This document shows positions 1 through 7,383 of a DNA stretch of 23,589 nucleotides, piece by piece; position 1 is the stretch's first letter; every line of letters begins with the position of its first letter. The DNA is from Faecalimonas sp. (GTDB lineage Bacteria; Bacillota; Clostridia; Lachnospirales; Lachnospiraceae). The notes beneath the pieces were generated by a model. It did no database searches and was not told where the DNA came from. It saw only the letters and a program-made list of their open reading frames with translations. The stretch is from contig JAHHTN010000025.1 of the NCBI GenBank assembly GCA_020024645.1, positions 1-23,589 on the forward strand, given 5' to 3'. A program made the translations under genes and the position numbers.

Positions 1-44
1 GTCTAAAACAATATAATTTATAAATGAAAAGAGAAAAATTTTAG

Positions 45-72
45 TTGACAAAATTTTTTTTAGTAGTATACT
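45..72 (+). promoter_or_regulatory. Sigma-A type promoter of the fab operon
   Basis: A perfect -35 box TTGACA (45-50) is followed by a 16-bp spacer and a -10 box TATACT (67-72). This is an excellent housekeeping-type promoter about 50 bp before the fabH start codon. No other comparable promoter is seen before the following eleven co-directional genes, apart from a weak candidate before the regulator. The -10 box abuts a palindrome that probably acts as operator. Confidence 0.8.
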
Positions 73-84
73 TTGAATATCAAA
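72..84 (+). promoter_or_regulatory. FabT-like operator overlapping the fab promoter
   Basis: The sequence TTTGA-ATA-TCAAA is a perfect 5+3+5 palindrome that begins at the last base of the -10 box and covers the expected transcription start. It matches the core of the FabT (MarR-family) operator known from streptococci, in which TTTGA and TCAAA half-sites flank a short spacer. A MarR-family gene at 10205-10642 ends the same operon and is the obvious candidate ligand. Binding here would block RNA polymerase. The match is seen directly; the pairing with the regulator is inferred. Confidence 0.65.
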
Positions 85-120
85 ATATTTGAAACCAAAA
101 GAAAAAATGGGGAAAAGAAA

Positions 121-1044
121 ATGATAGGAAAAATATATGGGACGGGATCGTATGTTCCGCCTAATGTTATGGAGAATGATGATTTAGCGAATTTTGTAGA
201 GACAAGTGATGAATGGATCAAAGAAAGAACCGGAATTATGAGACGCCATATTGCACAAGAAGAGGATATGGTTTATATGGCAGTAAAATCAGCAGAAAGG
301 GCATTGAAAAATGCAAATATAATTGCTGAAGAAATTGATTTTATTATTGTGTCGACAATATCTTCAAGTGTAGTTTTGCCATGCGCTGCTTGTGAAGTGC
401 AAAAGGAAATAGGTGCTGTGAATGCAACTTGTTTTGATTTGAATGCAGCATGTAGTGGATTTCTTTTTGCTTATAATACAGCACAGGCTTATATTGCGAG
501 TGGAATATATAAAACAGGCATTGTTATAGGTGCAGAGAAACTTTCTAATTTAATTGATTGGAAAGATAGAGGAACATGTATTTTGTTTGGAGATGGTGCA
601 GGTGCGGTTGTACTAAAAGCTGTGGAAGGAAAGCAATTTCCGCTTATAACACATTCAGAAGGGGAAAAAGGAAAGGCACTTACATGTTGGCAAAATGATT
701 TTATTCATATGGATGGTCAAGAAGTCTTTAAGTTTGCTATAAAACAAGTACCAAAATGTATTTGTGAATTATTAGAACAAAATCATTTGCAAAAGGAAGA
801 AATAGATTATTTTGTTTTGCATCAAGCAAACAGGAGAATTGTAGAAGCCGTTGCAAAAAGATTACAAGTAGAAATAGAAAAGTTTCCTATGAACTTGCAG
901 GAATATGGTAACACTTCTTCAGCTAGTATTCCAATTTTATTAGATGAAATGAATCATAAGGGAATAATTAAAAGAGGAATGAGAATTATTATATCAGGAT
1001 TTGGAGCAGGATTATCATGGGGAGCAAGTTTAGTTGAATGGTAA
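121..1044 (+). CDS. fabH: 3-oxoacyl-ACP synthase III (FabH)
   Basis: Condenses an acyl-CoA primer with malonyl-ACP to start fatty acid chains in the cytoplasm. The 307-aa protein carries the FabH triad: C111 in AACSGF, H234 in HQANRR and N264 in YGNTSS. The N-terminus (GTGSYVPPN, then VETSDEW, RTGI) aligns with normal FabH. I chose the ATG at 121 because it has a GGGGA ribosome binding site seven bases upstream. An in-frame TTG at 73 would add 16 unconserved residues and start inside the promoter/operator, so it is rejected. First gene of the fatty acid operon, 45 bp before acpP. Sure of function; primer preference cannot be read from sequence. Confidence 0.95.
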   Translation: MIGKIYGTGSYVPPNVMENDDLANFVETSDEWIKERTGIMRRHIAQEEDMVYMAVKSAERALKNANIIAEEIDFIIVSTISSSVVLPCAACEVQKEIGAVNATCFDLNAACSGFLFAYNTAQAYIASGIYKTGIVIGAEKLSNLIDWKDRGTCILFGDGAGAVVLKAVEGKQFPLITHSEGEKGKALTCWQNDFIHMDGQEVFKFAIKQVPKCICELLEQNHLQKEEIDYFVLHQANRRIVEAVAKRLQVEIEKFPMNLQEYGNTSSASIPILLDEMNHKGIIKRGMRIIISGFGAGLSWGASLVEW

Positions 1045-1089
1045 TATCCAATTTAGGATTACATAAATAAAAAATAAAGGAGAAAAAAC

Positions 1090-1308
1090 ATGTTAGAAAA
1101 AGTAAAAGAAATTGTAGCAGATTCATTAGGAGCAGATATAGAGGAATTAACACCAGAAACTTCGTTTAAAGATGATTTAGGTGCAGATTCTTTAGATTTA
1201 TTTGAAATGGTAATGGCATTTGAAGAAGAATTTGAAAAAGAAATTCCTACTGAAGATTTGGAAAAATTGACAACAATTGGAGATGTAGTAGCCTATTTAA
1301 AGGTGTAG
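1090..1308 (+). CDS. acpP: Acyl carrier protein
   Basis: A 72-aa acidic acyl carrier protein that carries growing acyl chains on a 4'-phosphopantetheine arm. The attachment serine is S34 in the motif GADSLDLFEM. The length and the acidic helices after the serine (EEEFEKEIP) are typical of bacterial ACP. The ribosome binding site AAAGGAG lies a few bases before the ATG. It lies between fabH and fabK, and the next gene is separated by a large hairpin (1332-1378), which may help keep ACP message more abundant than the distal genes; that role is inferred. Confidence 0.96.
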   Translation: MLEKVKEIVADSLGADIEELTPETSFKDDLGADSLDLFEMVMAFEEEFEKEIPTEDLEKLTTIGDVVAYLKV

Positions 1309-1331
1309 AGAAAAAAAGAGACAGAAAAAAG

Positions 1332-1378
1332 TCAATTGGGGACGTAGTCAAATTGAATTTGGCTACGTCCCCAATTGA
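1332..1378 (+). repeat. Near-perfect long hairpin between acpP and fabK (REP-like)
   Basis: A 16-bp perfect inverted repeat (TCAATTGGGGACGTAG at 1332-1347 with its complement at 1363-1378) continues inward through a T-G wobble and five more pairs to a 3-nt loop. There is no T-run downstream on the + strand, so it is not a normal terminator for the fab operon. On the - strand it is followed by TTTTTT and would look like an antisense terminator. It ends right at the fabK ribosome binding site. It could be a small dispersed REP-type palindrome, an RNA-stabilising hairpin for acpP, or a partial attenuator. Confidence 0.75.
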
Positions 1379-1392
1379 AGAAAGGTTATCAT

Positions 1393-2331
1393 ATGAAAAC
1401 AAGAGTGACGGAATTATTGGGAATTGAATATCCAATTATACAAGGAGGTATGGCTTGGGTTGCTGAGTATCATCTTGCAGCAGGTGTATCAGAAGCAGGA
1501 GGTCTTGGTATGATTGGAGCTGCAAATGCACCGGCAGAATGGGTAAGGGAACAGATTAAGGAAGTAAAAAAAATCACAGATAAGCCGTTTGGTGTAAATA
1601 TAATGTTGATGAGTCCAAATGCAGATGCAGTGGCTCAAGTAGTTGTGGAAGAGAAAGTTCCTATTGTGACAACAGGAGCAGGAAATCCTGAGAAATATAT
1701 CAAAATCTGGAAAGAGGCAGGCATAAAAGTAATTCCAGTTGTGGCTTCAGTAGCAATGGCAAAACGTATGGAACGTTATGATGTAGATGCAATTGTAGCA
1801 GAAGGTACAGAGGCAGGTGGGCATATTGGAGAAAATACAACGATGGTTCTTGTTCCTCAAATTGTTGATGCAGTAAAAATTCCAGTCATTGCAGCAGGTG
1901 GTATCGGAGATGGGAGAGGAATGGCAGCAGCTTTTATGTTGGGAGCAGAAGCGGTACAAATAGGTACTTGTTTTGTTGTAACAAAAGAGTCTATTGTTCA
2001 TGACAATTACAAAAAATGCATTGTGAAAGCGAAAGATATTGATTCGAGAGTAACTGGACGAACAACAGGTCATCCGGTACGTACATTGCGAAACCAGATG
2101 ACAAAAGAGTATTTGAAATTAGAAAAGGAAGGTGCGTCTTTAGAAGAACTGGAACTTTTGACTTTAGGAGGGTTAAGAAAGGCAGTCGTAGAAGGCGATG
2201 TAATAAATGGGAGTGTAATGGCAGGACAAATAGCAGGACTTGTGAAAGAAGAAATGAGTTGCAAAGAGTTTGTTGAAAAACTGGTAACAGGTGCAGATAG
2301 ATTGATGAAAGGAAAGAAGTTTTATGAATAA
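1393..2331 (+). CDS. fabK: Enoyl-ACP reductase, flavin-dependent (FabK)
   Basis: Performs the last reduction of each elongation cycle, trans-2-enoyl-ACP to acyl-ACP, with FMN and NAD(P)H. The 312-aa TIM-barrel protein shows the family's PIIQGGMAWVA start, the AGGHIGE motif, and the flavin phosphate-binding AAGGIGDGRG and GAEAVQIGTCF segments. No other enoyl reductase of the FabI or FabL type is present in the operon. The ATG at 1393 has an AAAGG site seven bases upstream; an upstream TTG at 1375 lies inside the hairpin's 3' arm and is rejected. It overlaps fabD by 8 nt. Unlike the second FabK-like gene (9090-10169) it has no C-terminal cysteine cluster. Confidence 0.93.
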   Translation: MKTRVTELLGIEYPIIQGGMAWVAEYHLAAGVSEAGGLGMIGAANAPAEWVREQIKEVKKITDKPFGVNIMLMSPNADAVAQVVVEEKVPIVTTGAGNPEKYIKIWKEAGIKVIPVVASVAMAKRMERYDVDAIVAEGTEAGGHIGENTTMVLVPQIVDAVKIPVIAAGGIGDGRGMAAAFMLGAEAVQIGTCFVVTKESIVHDNYKKCIVKAKDIDSRVTGRTTGHPVRTLRNQMTKEYLKLEKEGASLEELELLTLGGLRKAVVEGDVINGSVMAGQIAGLVKEEMSCKEFVEKLVTGADRLMKGKKFYE

Positions 2332-3259
2332 AATCGCATTTGTTTTCTCTGGACAGGGAGCACAAAAAATAGGTATGGGAAAAGATTTTTATGAGCATAG
2401 TGAAATTGCAAAGAATATATTTGATACTGCTTCAGATAAACTTGGATTAGATTTAAGGAAGTTATGTTTTGAAGAAAATAATTTGCTTGATCAAACAGAA
2501 TATACACAAGTTGCTCTTGTGACTACGTGTCTTGCCATTGCAAGAGAAGTGGAAAAAAACAATTTGTATGCAGATGTGACAGCAGGATTGAGTTTAGGTG
2601 AATATACTGCAATAGCGATTGCGGGAGGAATGGCGGATATGGATGCTATTTCCATTGTGAAAGAACGTGGAAGGTTTATGCAAGAGGCAGTTCCAAAAGG
2701 TGAAGGTACAATGTCAGCAGTTTTAGGAATGAAAAAAGAAGAGATTGAAGAAATCATTGAACCGATGGACGATGTTTTTGTTGCTAATTATAACTGTCCA
2801 AATCAGATTGTGATTACGGGCAGAACAGAGGCAGTAAAAAAAGCAAATGAGAAACTTTTAATTGCAGGAGCAAAACGAGTTTTACCATTGCATGTGAGTG
2901 GTCCATTTCATTCACCATTTTTAGTTGGAGCAGGGGAAAAATTAGATGAATTATTGGAAAAAATTTCTTTTACAGAATTGAAAATTCCCTATGTGACAAA
3001 TGTGACAGGAGAATATATTACAGATATAAAGAAAACGAAAAATTTACTTGCGAAACAAGTGGCTTCTTCGGTTCGTTGGCAGGAAAGTATAGAAAATATG
3101 ATTGCTCAAGGTGTGAATATATTTGTGGAGATTGGTGTAGGAAAGACTTTGTCTGGATTTATTAAAAAAATTGATAAAACTGTAAAAACATACAGTATCA
3201 GTACTTGGGAAGATATGGAGAAAGTAGTTTCTGAACTTGGAGGTGTGGATAGATGTTAA
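2324..3259 (+). CDS. fabD: Malonyl-CoA:ACP transacylase (FabD)
   Basis: Transfers malonyl groups from CoA to ACP. The 311-aa protein starts with the family signature FVFSGQGAQ, has the nucleophile S90 in GLSLGEY (GxSxG) and the catalytic histidine H196 in GPFHSPF. The ATG at 2324 overlaps the fabK stop by 8 nt and has a GGAAAG site upstream, so translation is probably coupled. It also overlaps fabG by 7 nt at its end. Full length for the family and no odd residues at the active site. Confidence 0.95.
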   Translation: MNKIAFVFSGQGAQKIGMGKDFYEHSEIAKNIFDTASDKLGLDLRKLCFEENNLLDQTEYTQVALVTTCLAIAREVEKNNLYADVTAGLSLGEYTAIAIAGGMADMDAISIVKERGRFMQEAVPKGEGTMSAVLGMKKEEIEEIIEPMDDVFVANYNCPNQIVITGRTEAVKKANEKLLIAGAKRVLPLHVSGPFHSPFLVGAGEKLDELLEKISFTELKIPYVTNVTGEYITDIKKTKNLLAKQVASSVRWQESIENMIAQGVNIFVEIGVGKTLSGFIKKIDKTVKTYSISTWEDMEKVVSELGGVDRC

Positions 3260-3993
3260 AAGGACAAATAGCAGTTGTGACAGGTGGTTCAAGAGGAATT
3301 GGGAGAGCGATTGCATTAGAATTAGCAATGCAAGGGGCTCATGTCATTATTAATTATCATGGTTCAGCAGAAAAAGCAGAGGAAGTAAAGGAAGAGATAG
3401 AGGAAAAGGGAGGAACAGCAGAAATTATGCAGTGTGATATTGCAGATTTTTGTGCATGTGAGAAATTTTTTCAAGAAATTATTGAAAAATATAAACGAAT
3501 TGACATTTTAATCAATAATGCTGGAGTGACTCGTGATGGTCTGTTAATGAAAATGACAGAAGAAGATTTTGATATGGTCATCAATACAAATTTAAAAGGG
3601 ACATTTCAATGTATGCGTTTTGTCACAAGACAGATGATTAAACAACGCTATGGAAGAATTATTAATATTTCTTCTGTTGTAGGAGTTGCGGGAAATGCTG
3701 GGCAGTCAAATTATGCAGCATCTAAGGCTGGAGTAATTGGTTTGACAAAGTCTGCAGCTAGAGAATTAGCATCGAGAAAGATTACAGTAAATGCGATTGC
3801 ACCTGGATTTATTGAGACGGATATGACCAAAACTTTACCAGAGCGAGTGAAAGAAGAGACTATTGTAAAAATACCAGTTGGATATTATGGAAAGCCAGAA
3901 AATGTTGCCTATGCAGTTAGTTTTTTGGCATCAGAGAAAGCAGACTATATTACAGGACAAGTGCTTCATGTAGATGGTGGAATGGTAATATAA
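3253..3993 (+). CDS. fabG: 3-oxoacyl-ACP reductase (FabG)
   Basis: NADPH-dependent short-chain dehydrogenase that reduces 3-oxoacyl-ACP to 3-hydroxyacyl-ACP. The 246-aa sequence has the cofactor loop GGSRGIG (11-17), NNAG (88-91), and the catalytic set S141, Y154 and K158 in the YAASK motif. The C-terminus (ITGQVLHVDGGM) is standard. A GGAGG ribosome binding site lies inside the end of fabD, and the two genes overlap by 7 nt. Position between fabD and fabF supports FabG over other short-chain dehydrogenases. Confidence 0.95.
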   Translation: MLKGQIAVVTGGSRGIGRAIALELAMQGAHVIINYHGSAEKAEEVKEEIEEKGGTAEIMQCDIADFCACEKFFQEIIEKYKRIDILINNAGVTRDGLLMKMTEEDFDMVINTNLKGTFQCMRFVTRQMIKQRYGRIINISSVVGVAGNAGQSNYAASKAGVIGLTKSAARELASRKITVNAIAPGFIETDMTKTLPERVKEETIVKIPVGYYGKPENVAYAVSFLASEKADYITGQVLHVDGGMVI

Positions 3994-4005
3994 GGAGAGT
4001 ATATA

Positions 4006-5250
4006 ATGAAAAGAAGAGTTGTTGTGACAGGAATGGGAGCGATTACCCCGATTGGAAATTCAGTGGAAGAATTTTGGACAGGGATTAAGAAAAACCAGAT
4101 TGGTATCGGAGAAATCACAAAATTTGATACAACGGAATATAAGGTGAAACTAGCAGCAGAAGTGAAAGGGTTTGTTGCAAAAGAAAGGATAGATTTTAAG
4201 GCTGCAAAACGTATGGAACCATTTTCACAGTATGCGGTTGTAGCTGGAAAGGAGGCTTTTGAAGATGCAGGTTTGTGCATGGAGAAAGAAGATCCGTTCC
4301 GTATTGGAGTGATTATCGGTTCAGGGATTGGAAGTTTGCAGGTTGTGGAAAGAGAATATGATAAGTTGCAAACAAAAGGTCCAGCACGTGTAACTCCATT
4401 GATGGTTCCGCTTATGATTTCAAATATGGCAGCTGGAAATGTGGCAATACAACTTGGTTTAAAAGGAAAGTGTACAAGTGTTACAACTGCCTGTGCAACG
4501 GGAACACATGCAATTGGTGATGCATTTCGTGCTATTCAATATGGAGATGCAGATGTTATGTTGGCAGGGGGAACAGAAAGTTCTATTTGTCAAACGGCTG
4601 TGGCTGGATTTTCGGCATTAACTGCCTTGACAACAAGTACAGACAAAAATAGAGCTTCTATTCCGTTCGATCGAGATAGAAGTGGGTTTGTTATCGGGGA
4701 AGGAGCCGGTGTTGTTGTATTGGAAGAATTGGAACATGCCAAGGCAAGAGGTGCTAAAATATATGGTGAAATTTTAGGATATGGTGCAACTTGTGATGCA
4801 CATCATATTACCTCTCCAATCGAAGATGGGAGTGGGGCAGCGAAGGCTATGGAGTTTGCTTTAAAAGAAGGGGGAATACATCCTAGCGAAGTGGAGTATA
4901 TTAATGCCCACGGAACAAGCACGCACCATAACGATTTATTTGAAACAAGAGCGATAGAACTTGCATTTGGTAAGGATGCCAAGAAGCCAATTATTAATTC
5001 AACAAAATCAATGATAGGACATTTGCTTGGAGCTGCTGGAGCGGTAGAATTTATTACTTGCATCAAAACAATTCAAGAGGGATTTATTCATCAGACAATG
5101 GGAACAGAAAATTTAGATGAGGAATGTACACTAAATTATGCGATACATTCTCCAATTGAAAAAGAAGTAAATTGTGCTATTAGTAATTCACTCGGATTTG
5201 GAGGACATAATGCGACTATTCTTGTGAAAAAATATAAGGAGGAAGAATAA
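4006..5250 (+). CDS. fabF: 3-oxoacyl-ACP synthase II (FabF)
   Basis: Elongating condensing enzyme that joins acyl-ACP and malonyl-ACP. The 414-aa protein has the Cys-His-His triad: C163 in TTACATGTH, H302 in NAHGTSTH and H339 in SMIGHLLGAAGA. The usual NAHGTSTPxxD motif reads NAHGTSTHHND here, with His in place of Pro two residues after the Thr; this is just outside the triad. An AAGGAGAG-like site lies upstream of the ATG. There is no second fabF or fabB in the window, so this enzyme probably also elongates unsaturated intermediates if they are made. Confidence 0.95.
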   Translation: MKRRVVVTGMGAITPIGNSVEEFWTGIKKNQIGIGEITKFDTTEYKVKLAAEVKGFVAKERIDFKAAKRMEPFSQYAVVAGKEAFEDAGLCMEKEDPFRIGVIIGSGIGSLQVVEREYDKLQTKGPARVTPLMVPLMISNMAAGNVAIQLGLKGKCTSVTTACATGTHAIGDAFRAIQYGDADVMLAGGTESSICQTAVAGFSALTALTTSTDKNRASIPFDRDRSGFVIGEGAGVVVLEELEHAKARGAKIYGEILGYGATCDAHHITSPIEDGSGAAKAMEFALKEGGIHPSEVEYINAHGTSTHHNDLFETRAIELAFGKDAKKPIINSTKSMIGHLLGAAGAVEFITCIKTIQEGFIHQTMGTENLDEECTLNYAIHSPIEKEVNCAISNSLGFGGHNATILVKKYKEEE

Positions 5251-5252
5251 AA

Positions 5253-5666
5253 ATGGAAAATAAGCAATTAATTGAATTAATACATACTGTGTCTTCCTCG
5301 AAATTGACAGAATTTCAATATGAAGAAAACGGAATTAAAATCGGAATGAAAAAAGAATGTCAAGTGTCTATTCCACAAGTGAAAGTGGAAGAAATACAAA
5401 TAAATGATGAAATGGAAGAAGAAACTAATGAAGGAAAGATTATAACTTCTGCATTGGTAGGAACATTTTATACTTCACCTTCGGAGGATGCTGAACCGTT
5501 TGTAAGTATAGGTGATGCAGTAAAACAAGGACAGACTTTAGCGATTGTGGAAGCAATGAAGTTGATGAATGAGATTGAAAGTGAATTTGATGGTGTTGTG
5601 GAGGAGATTTTTGTAGAAAATGGACAGGCTGTAGAGTATGGACAACCATTATTTCGCTTAAAGTAG
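5253..5666 (+). CDS. accB: Biotin carboxyl carrier protein of acetyl-CoA carboxylase
   Basis: Carries biotin between the carboxylase and transferase parts of acetyl-CoA carboxylase. The 137-aa protein has an N-terminal helix region (1-35), an acidic linker rich in Glu (about 45-60), and a biotinyl domain from about 62 with the biotinylated lysine K103 in VEAMKLMNEI. The thumb-type stretch TFYTSPSEDAEPF is typical of bacterial AccB. It begins 2 nt after the fabF stop, with the GGAGGAAGAA site inside the end of fabF, so it is translationally coupled. Confidence 0.95.
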   Translation: MENKQLIELIHTVSSSKLTEFQYEENGIKIGMKKECQVSIPQVKVEEIQINDEMEEETNEGKIITSALVGTFYTSPSEDAEPFVSIGDAVKQGQTLAIVEAMKLMNEIESEFDGVVEEIFVENGQAVEYGQPLFRLK

Positions 5667-5679
5667 AAAAGGAGAGGAA

Positions 5680-6108
5680 ATGAAAGGGTTAACGGTACAA
5701 GAAATTTGTGAAATTATTCCCCATAGACATCCATTTTTGCTTGTGGATTATATAGAGGATTATGAACCGGGAGAATTTGCAATAGGATACAAATGTGTGA
5801 CATATAGAGAAGATTTTTTCAAAGGACATTTTCCAAAAGAGCCGATAATGCCAGGAGTACTTACGGTAGAGGCATTGGCTCAGGTTGGAGCTGTTGCTAT
5901 TTTATCAAAAGAGGAAAATAAAGGGAAAGTAGCATATTTTGGTGGAATACAGAAATGTAAATTTAAAGGAAAAGTTGTTCCAGGGAACAAGTTAAAGTTA
6001 GAAACAAAAATAATTAAACAGAAAGGACCGCTTGGAATTGGAGAGGCAGTTGCCAGTGTGGATGGAAAAGTGGTAGTAAGTGCAGAATTGACCTTTATGG
6101 TTGGATAG
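5680..6108 (+). CDS. fabZ: 3-hydroxyacyl-ACP dehydratase (FabZ)
   Basis: Dehydrates 3-hydroxyacyl-ACP to trans-2-enoyl-ACP. This is a 142-aa hot-dog fold protein with catalytic H50 in FKGHFP and E64 in PGVLTVEALAQ, plus the family start IIPHRHPFLLVD. It is the only dehydratase in the operon. FabZ enzymes normally do not isomerise to the cis-3 product, although the Enterococcus relative FabN does, and sequence alone does not separate the two reliably. An AAAGGAGAGG ribosome binding site precedes the ATG. Confidence 0.94.
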   Translation: MKGLTVQEICEIIPHRHPFLLVDYIEDYEPGEFAIGYKCVTYREDFFKGHFPKEPIMPGVLTVEALAQVGAVAILSKEENKGKVAYFGGIQKCKFKGKVVPGNKLKLETKIIKQKGPLGIGEAVASVDGKVVVSAELTFMVG

Positions 6109-6117
6109 GTGGAAAAC

Positions 6118-7383
6118 ATGATAAAAAAAGTGTTAATTGCAAATAGGGGTGAAATTGCAGTACGGATTATCCGTGCCTGTAGGGAAATGGGAATTGAAAC
6201 AGTGGCAGTATATTCTGAAGCAGATAAAGAGGCGCTTCATACACAATTAGCAGATGAAGCAATTTGTATCGGACCTGCGGCTTCTCAAGAAAGTTACTTA
6301 AATATGGAAAGAATCATTAGTGCAACAATCACTTCAGGGGCAGATGCTATTCATACAGGATTTGGATTTCTTTCAGAAAATAGTAAGTTTGCAGAATTAT
6401 GTGAAAAATGTCATATTACTTTTATTGGACCAAAATCAGAAGTGATTCGAAAAATGGGAAATAAATCTCAAGCGAGAGAAACGATGATTGATGCGGGGAT
6501 ACCAGTTATTCCAGGAAGCAGTGAAATTATTTTGGATATAGAAAGAGGACGAAAAATTGCAGAAGAGGTAGGATATCCGGTTATTATAAAGGCTGTTCTT
6601 GGTGGTGGTGGAAAAGGAATGCGTGTAGCATATACTGAGGAAGAGTTTTTAAATAGTTTTCAAACAGCACAAAAGGAAGCGCAAGTATCTTTTGGGGATA
6701 ATTCTATGTATATTGAACATTTTGTGGAAAATCCAAGACATATTGAATTTCAGATTTTGGCAGATCAATATGGAAATGTGGTACATCTTGGTGAAAGAGA
6801 TTGTTCTATTCAAGAAAATCATCAAAAGTTGATAGAGGAGTCACCTTGTCCAGTACTTTCTGAAACACTTCGTAGAAAGATGGGAGAGGTAGCCGTAAAA
6901 GCTGCTAAGGCAGTGCGGTATGAAAATGCGGGGACAATCGAATTTTTATTGGAAAATGATACACAGTTTTATTTTATGGAAATGAATACAAGAATACAGG
7001 TAGAGCATCCAGTAACAGAATGGGTGACGGGAATGGATTTAATTAAAGAACAGATTAAAATTGCTTCTGGTGTACCTCTTGCTTATACACAAAATGATAT
7101 TGAGCTAGATGGTCATGCTATTGAGTGTAGAATTAATGCTAAATCTTCCGGGAAAATTTTAGATGTACATTTCCCAGGTGGAGAGGGTGTGCGGATTGAT
7201 ACAGCAGTATATCATGGTTATATTGTTCCGCCATACTATGATTCCATGTTAGCAAAATTGATTGTACATGGGAAAACGAGAGAAGATGCTATTGCAAAAC
7301 TGAGAAGTGCTCTTGGTGAAGTAATTATAGATGGAATTGGTACGAATATAGATGAGCAGTACGATATTATAGAAAAGATGTGA
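6118..7383 (+). CDS. accC: Biotin carboxylase of acetyl-CoA carboxylase, shortened form
   Basis: ATP-dependent carboxylation of the biotin on AccB. Clear biotin carboxylase: KVLIANRGEIAVRII start, GGGGKGMRV ATP-grasp loop, MEMNTRIQVEHPVTE catalytic segment and GVRIDTAVYHGY. It is 421 aa, while the family is usually about 445-450. I see two deficits: the loop normally reading NAE.P..F.PSPGKI is cut to NAKSSGKI (about seven residues missing compared with E. coli), and the protein stops at about the point where relatives have a further 20-25 residues. The usual DCSxQRRHQK motif reads DCSIQENHQK and IHPGYGFL reads IHTGFGFL. The ATG at 6118 is chosen over the GTG at 6109. The reading frame is intact, so probably functional. 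Confidence 0.92.
   Translation: MIKKVLIANRGEIAVRIIRACREMGIETVAVYSEADKEALHTQLADEAICIGPAASQESYLNMERIISATITSGADAIHTGFGFLSENSKFAELCEKCHITFIGPKSEVIRKMGNKSQARETMIDAGIPVIPGSSEIILDIERGRKIAEEVGYPVIIKAVLGGGGKGMRVAYTEEEFLNSFQTAQKEAQVSFGDNSMYIEHFVENPRHIEFQILADQYGNVVHLGERDCSIQENHQKLIEESPCPVLSETLRRKMGEVAVKAAKAVRYENAGTIEFLLENDTQFYFMEMNTRIQVEHPVTEWVTGMDLIKEQIKIASGVPLAYTQNDIELDGHAIECRINAKSSGKILDVHFPGGEGVRIDTAVYHGYIVPPYYDSMLAKLIVHGKTREDAIAKLRSALGEVIIDGIGTNIDEQYDIIEKM

Noticed and set aside
73..120. TTG start extending FabH by 16 residues
   Set aside because: It lies in the promoter/operator, has no ribosome binding site, and the added residues are not FabH-like; the ATG at 121 fits the family.
1332..1378. Intrinsic terminator ending the fabH-acpP transcript
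   Set aside because: No T-run on the + strand after the hairpin, and essential elongation genes follow without another promoter.
1991..2398. 135-codon open frame on the - strand across fabK/fabD
   Set aside because: Antisense to two clear genes, no ribosome binding site, low-complexity Leu/Ser/Phe composition typical of a reverse-frame shadow.
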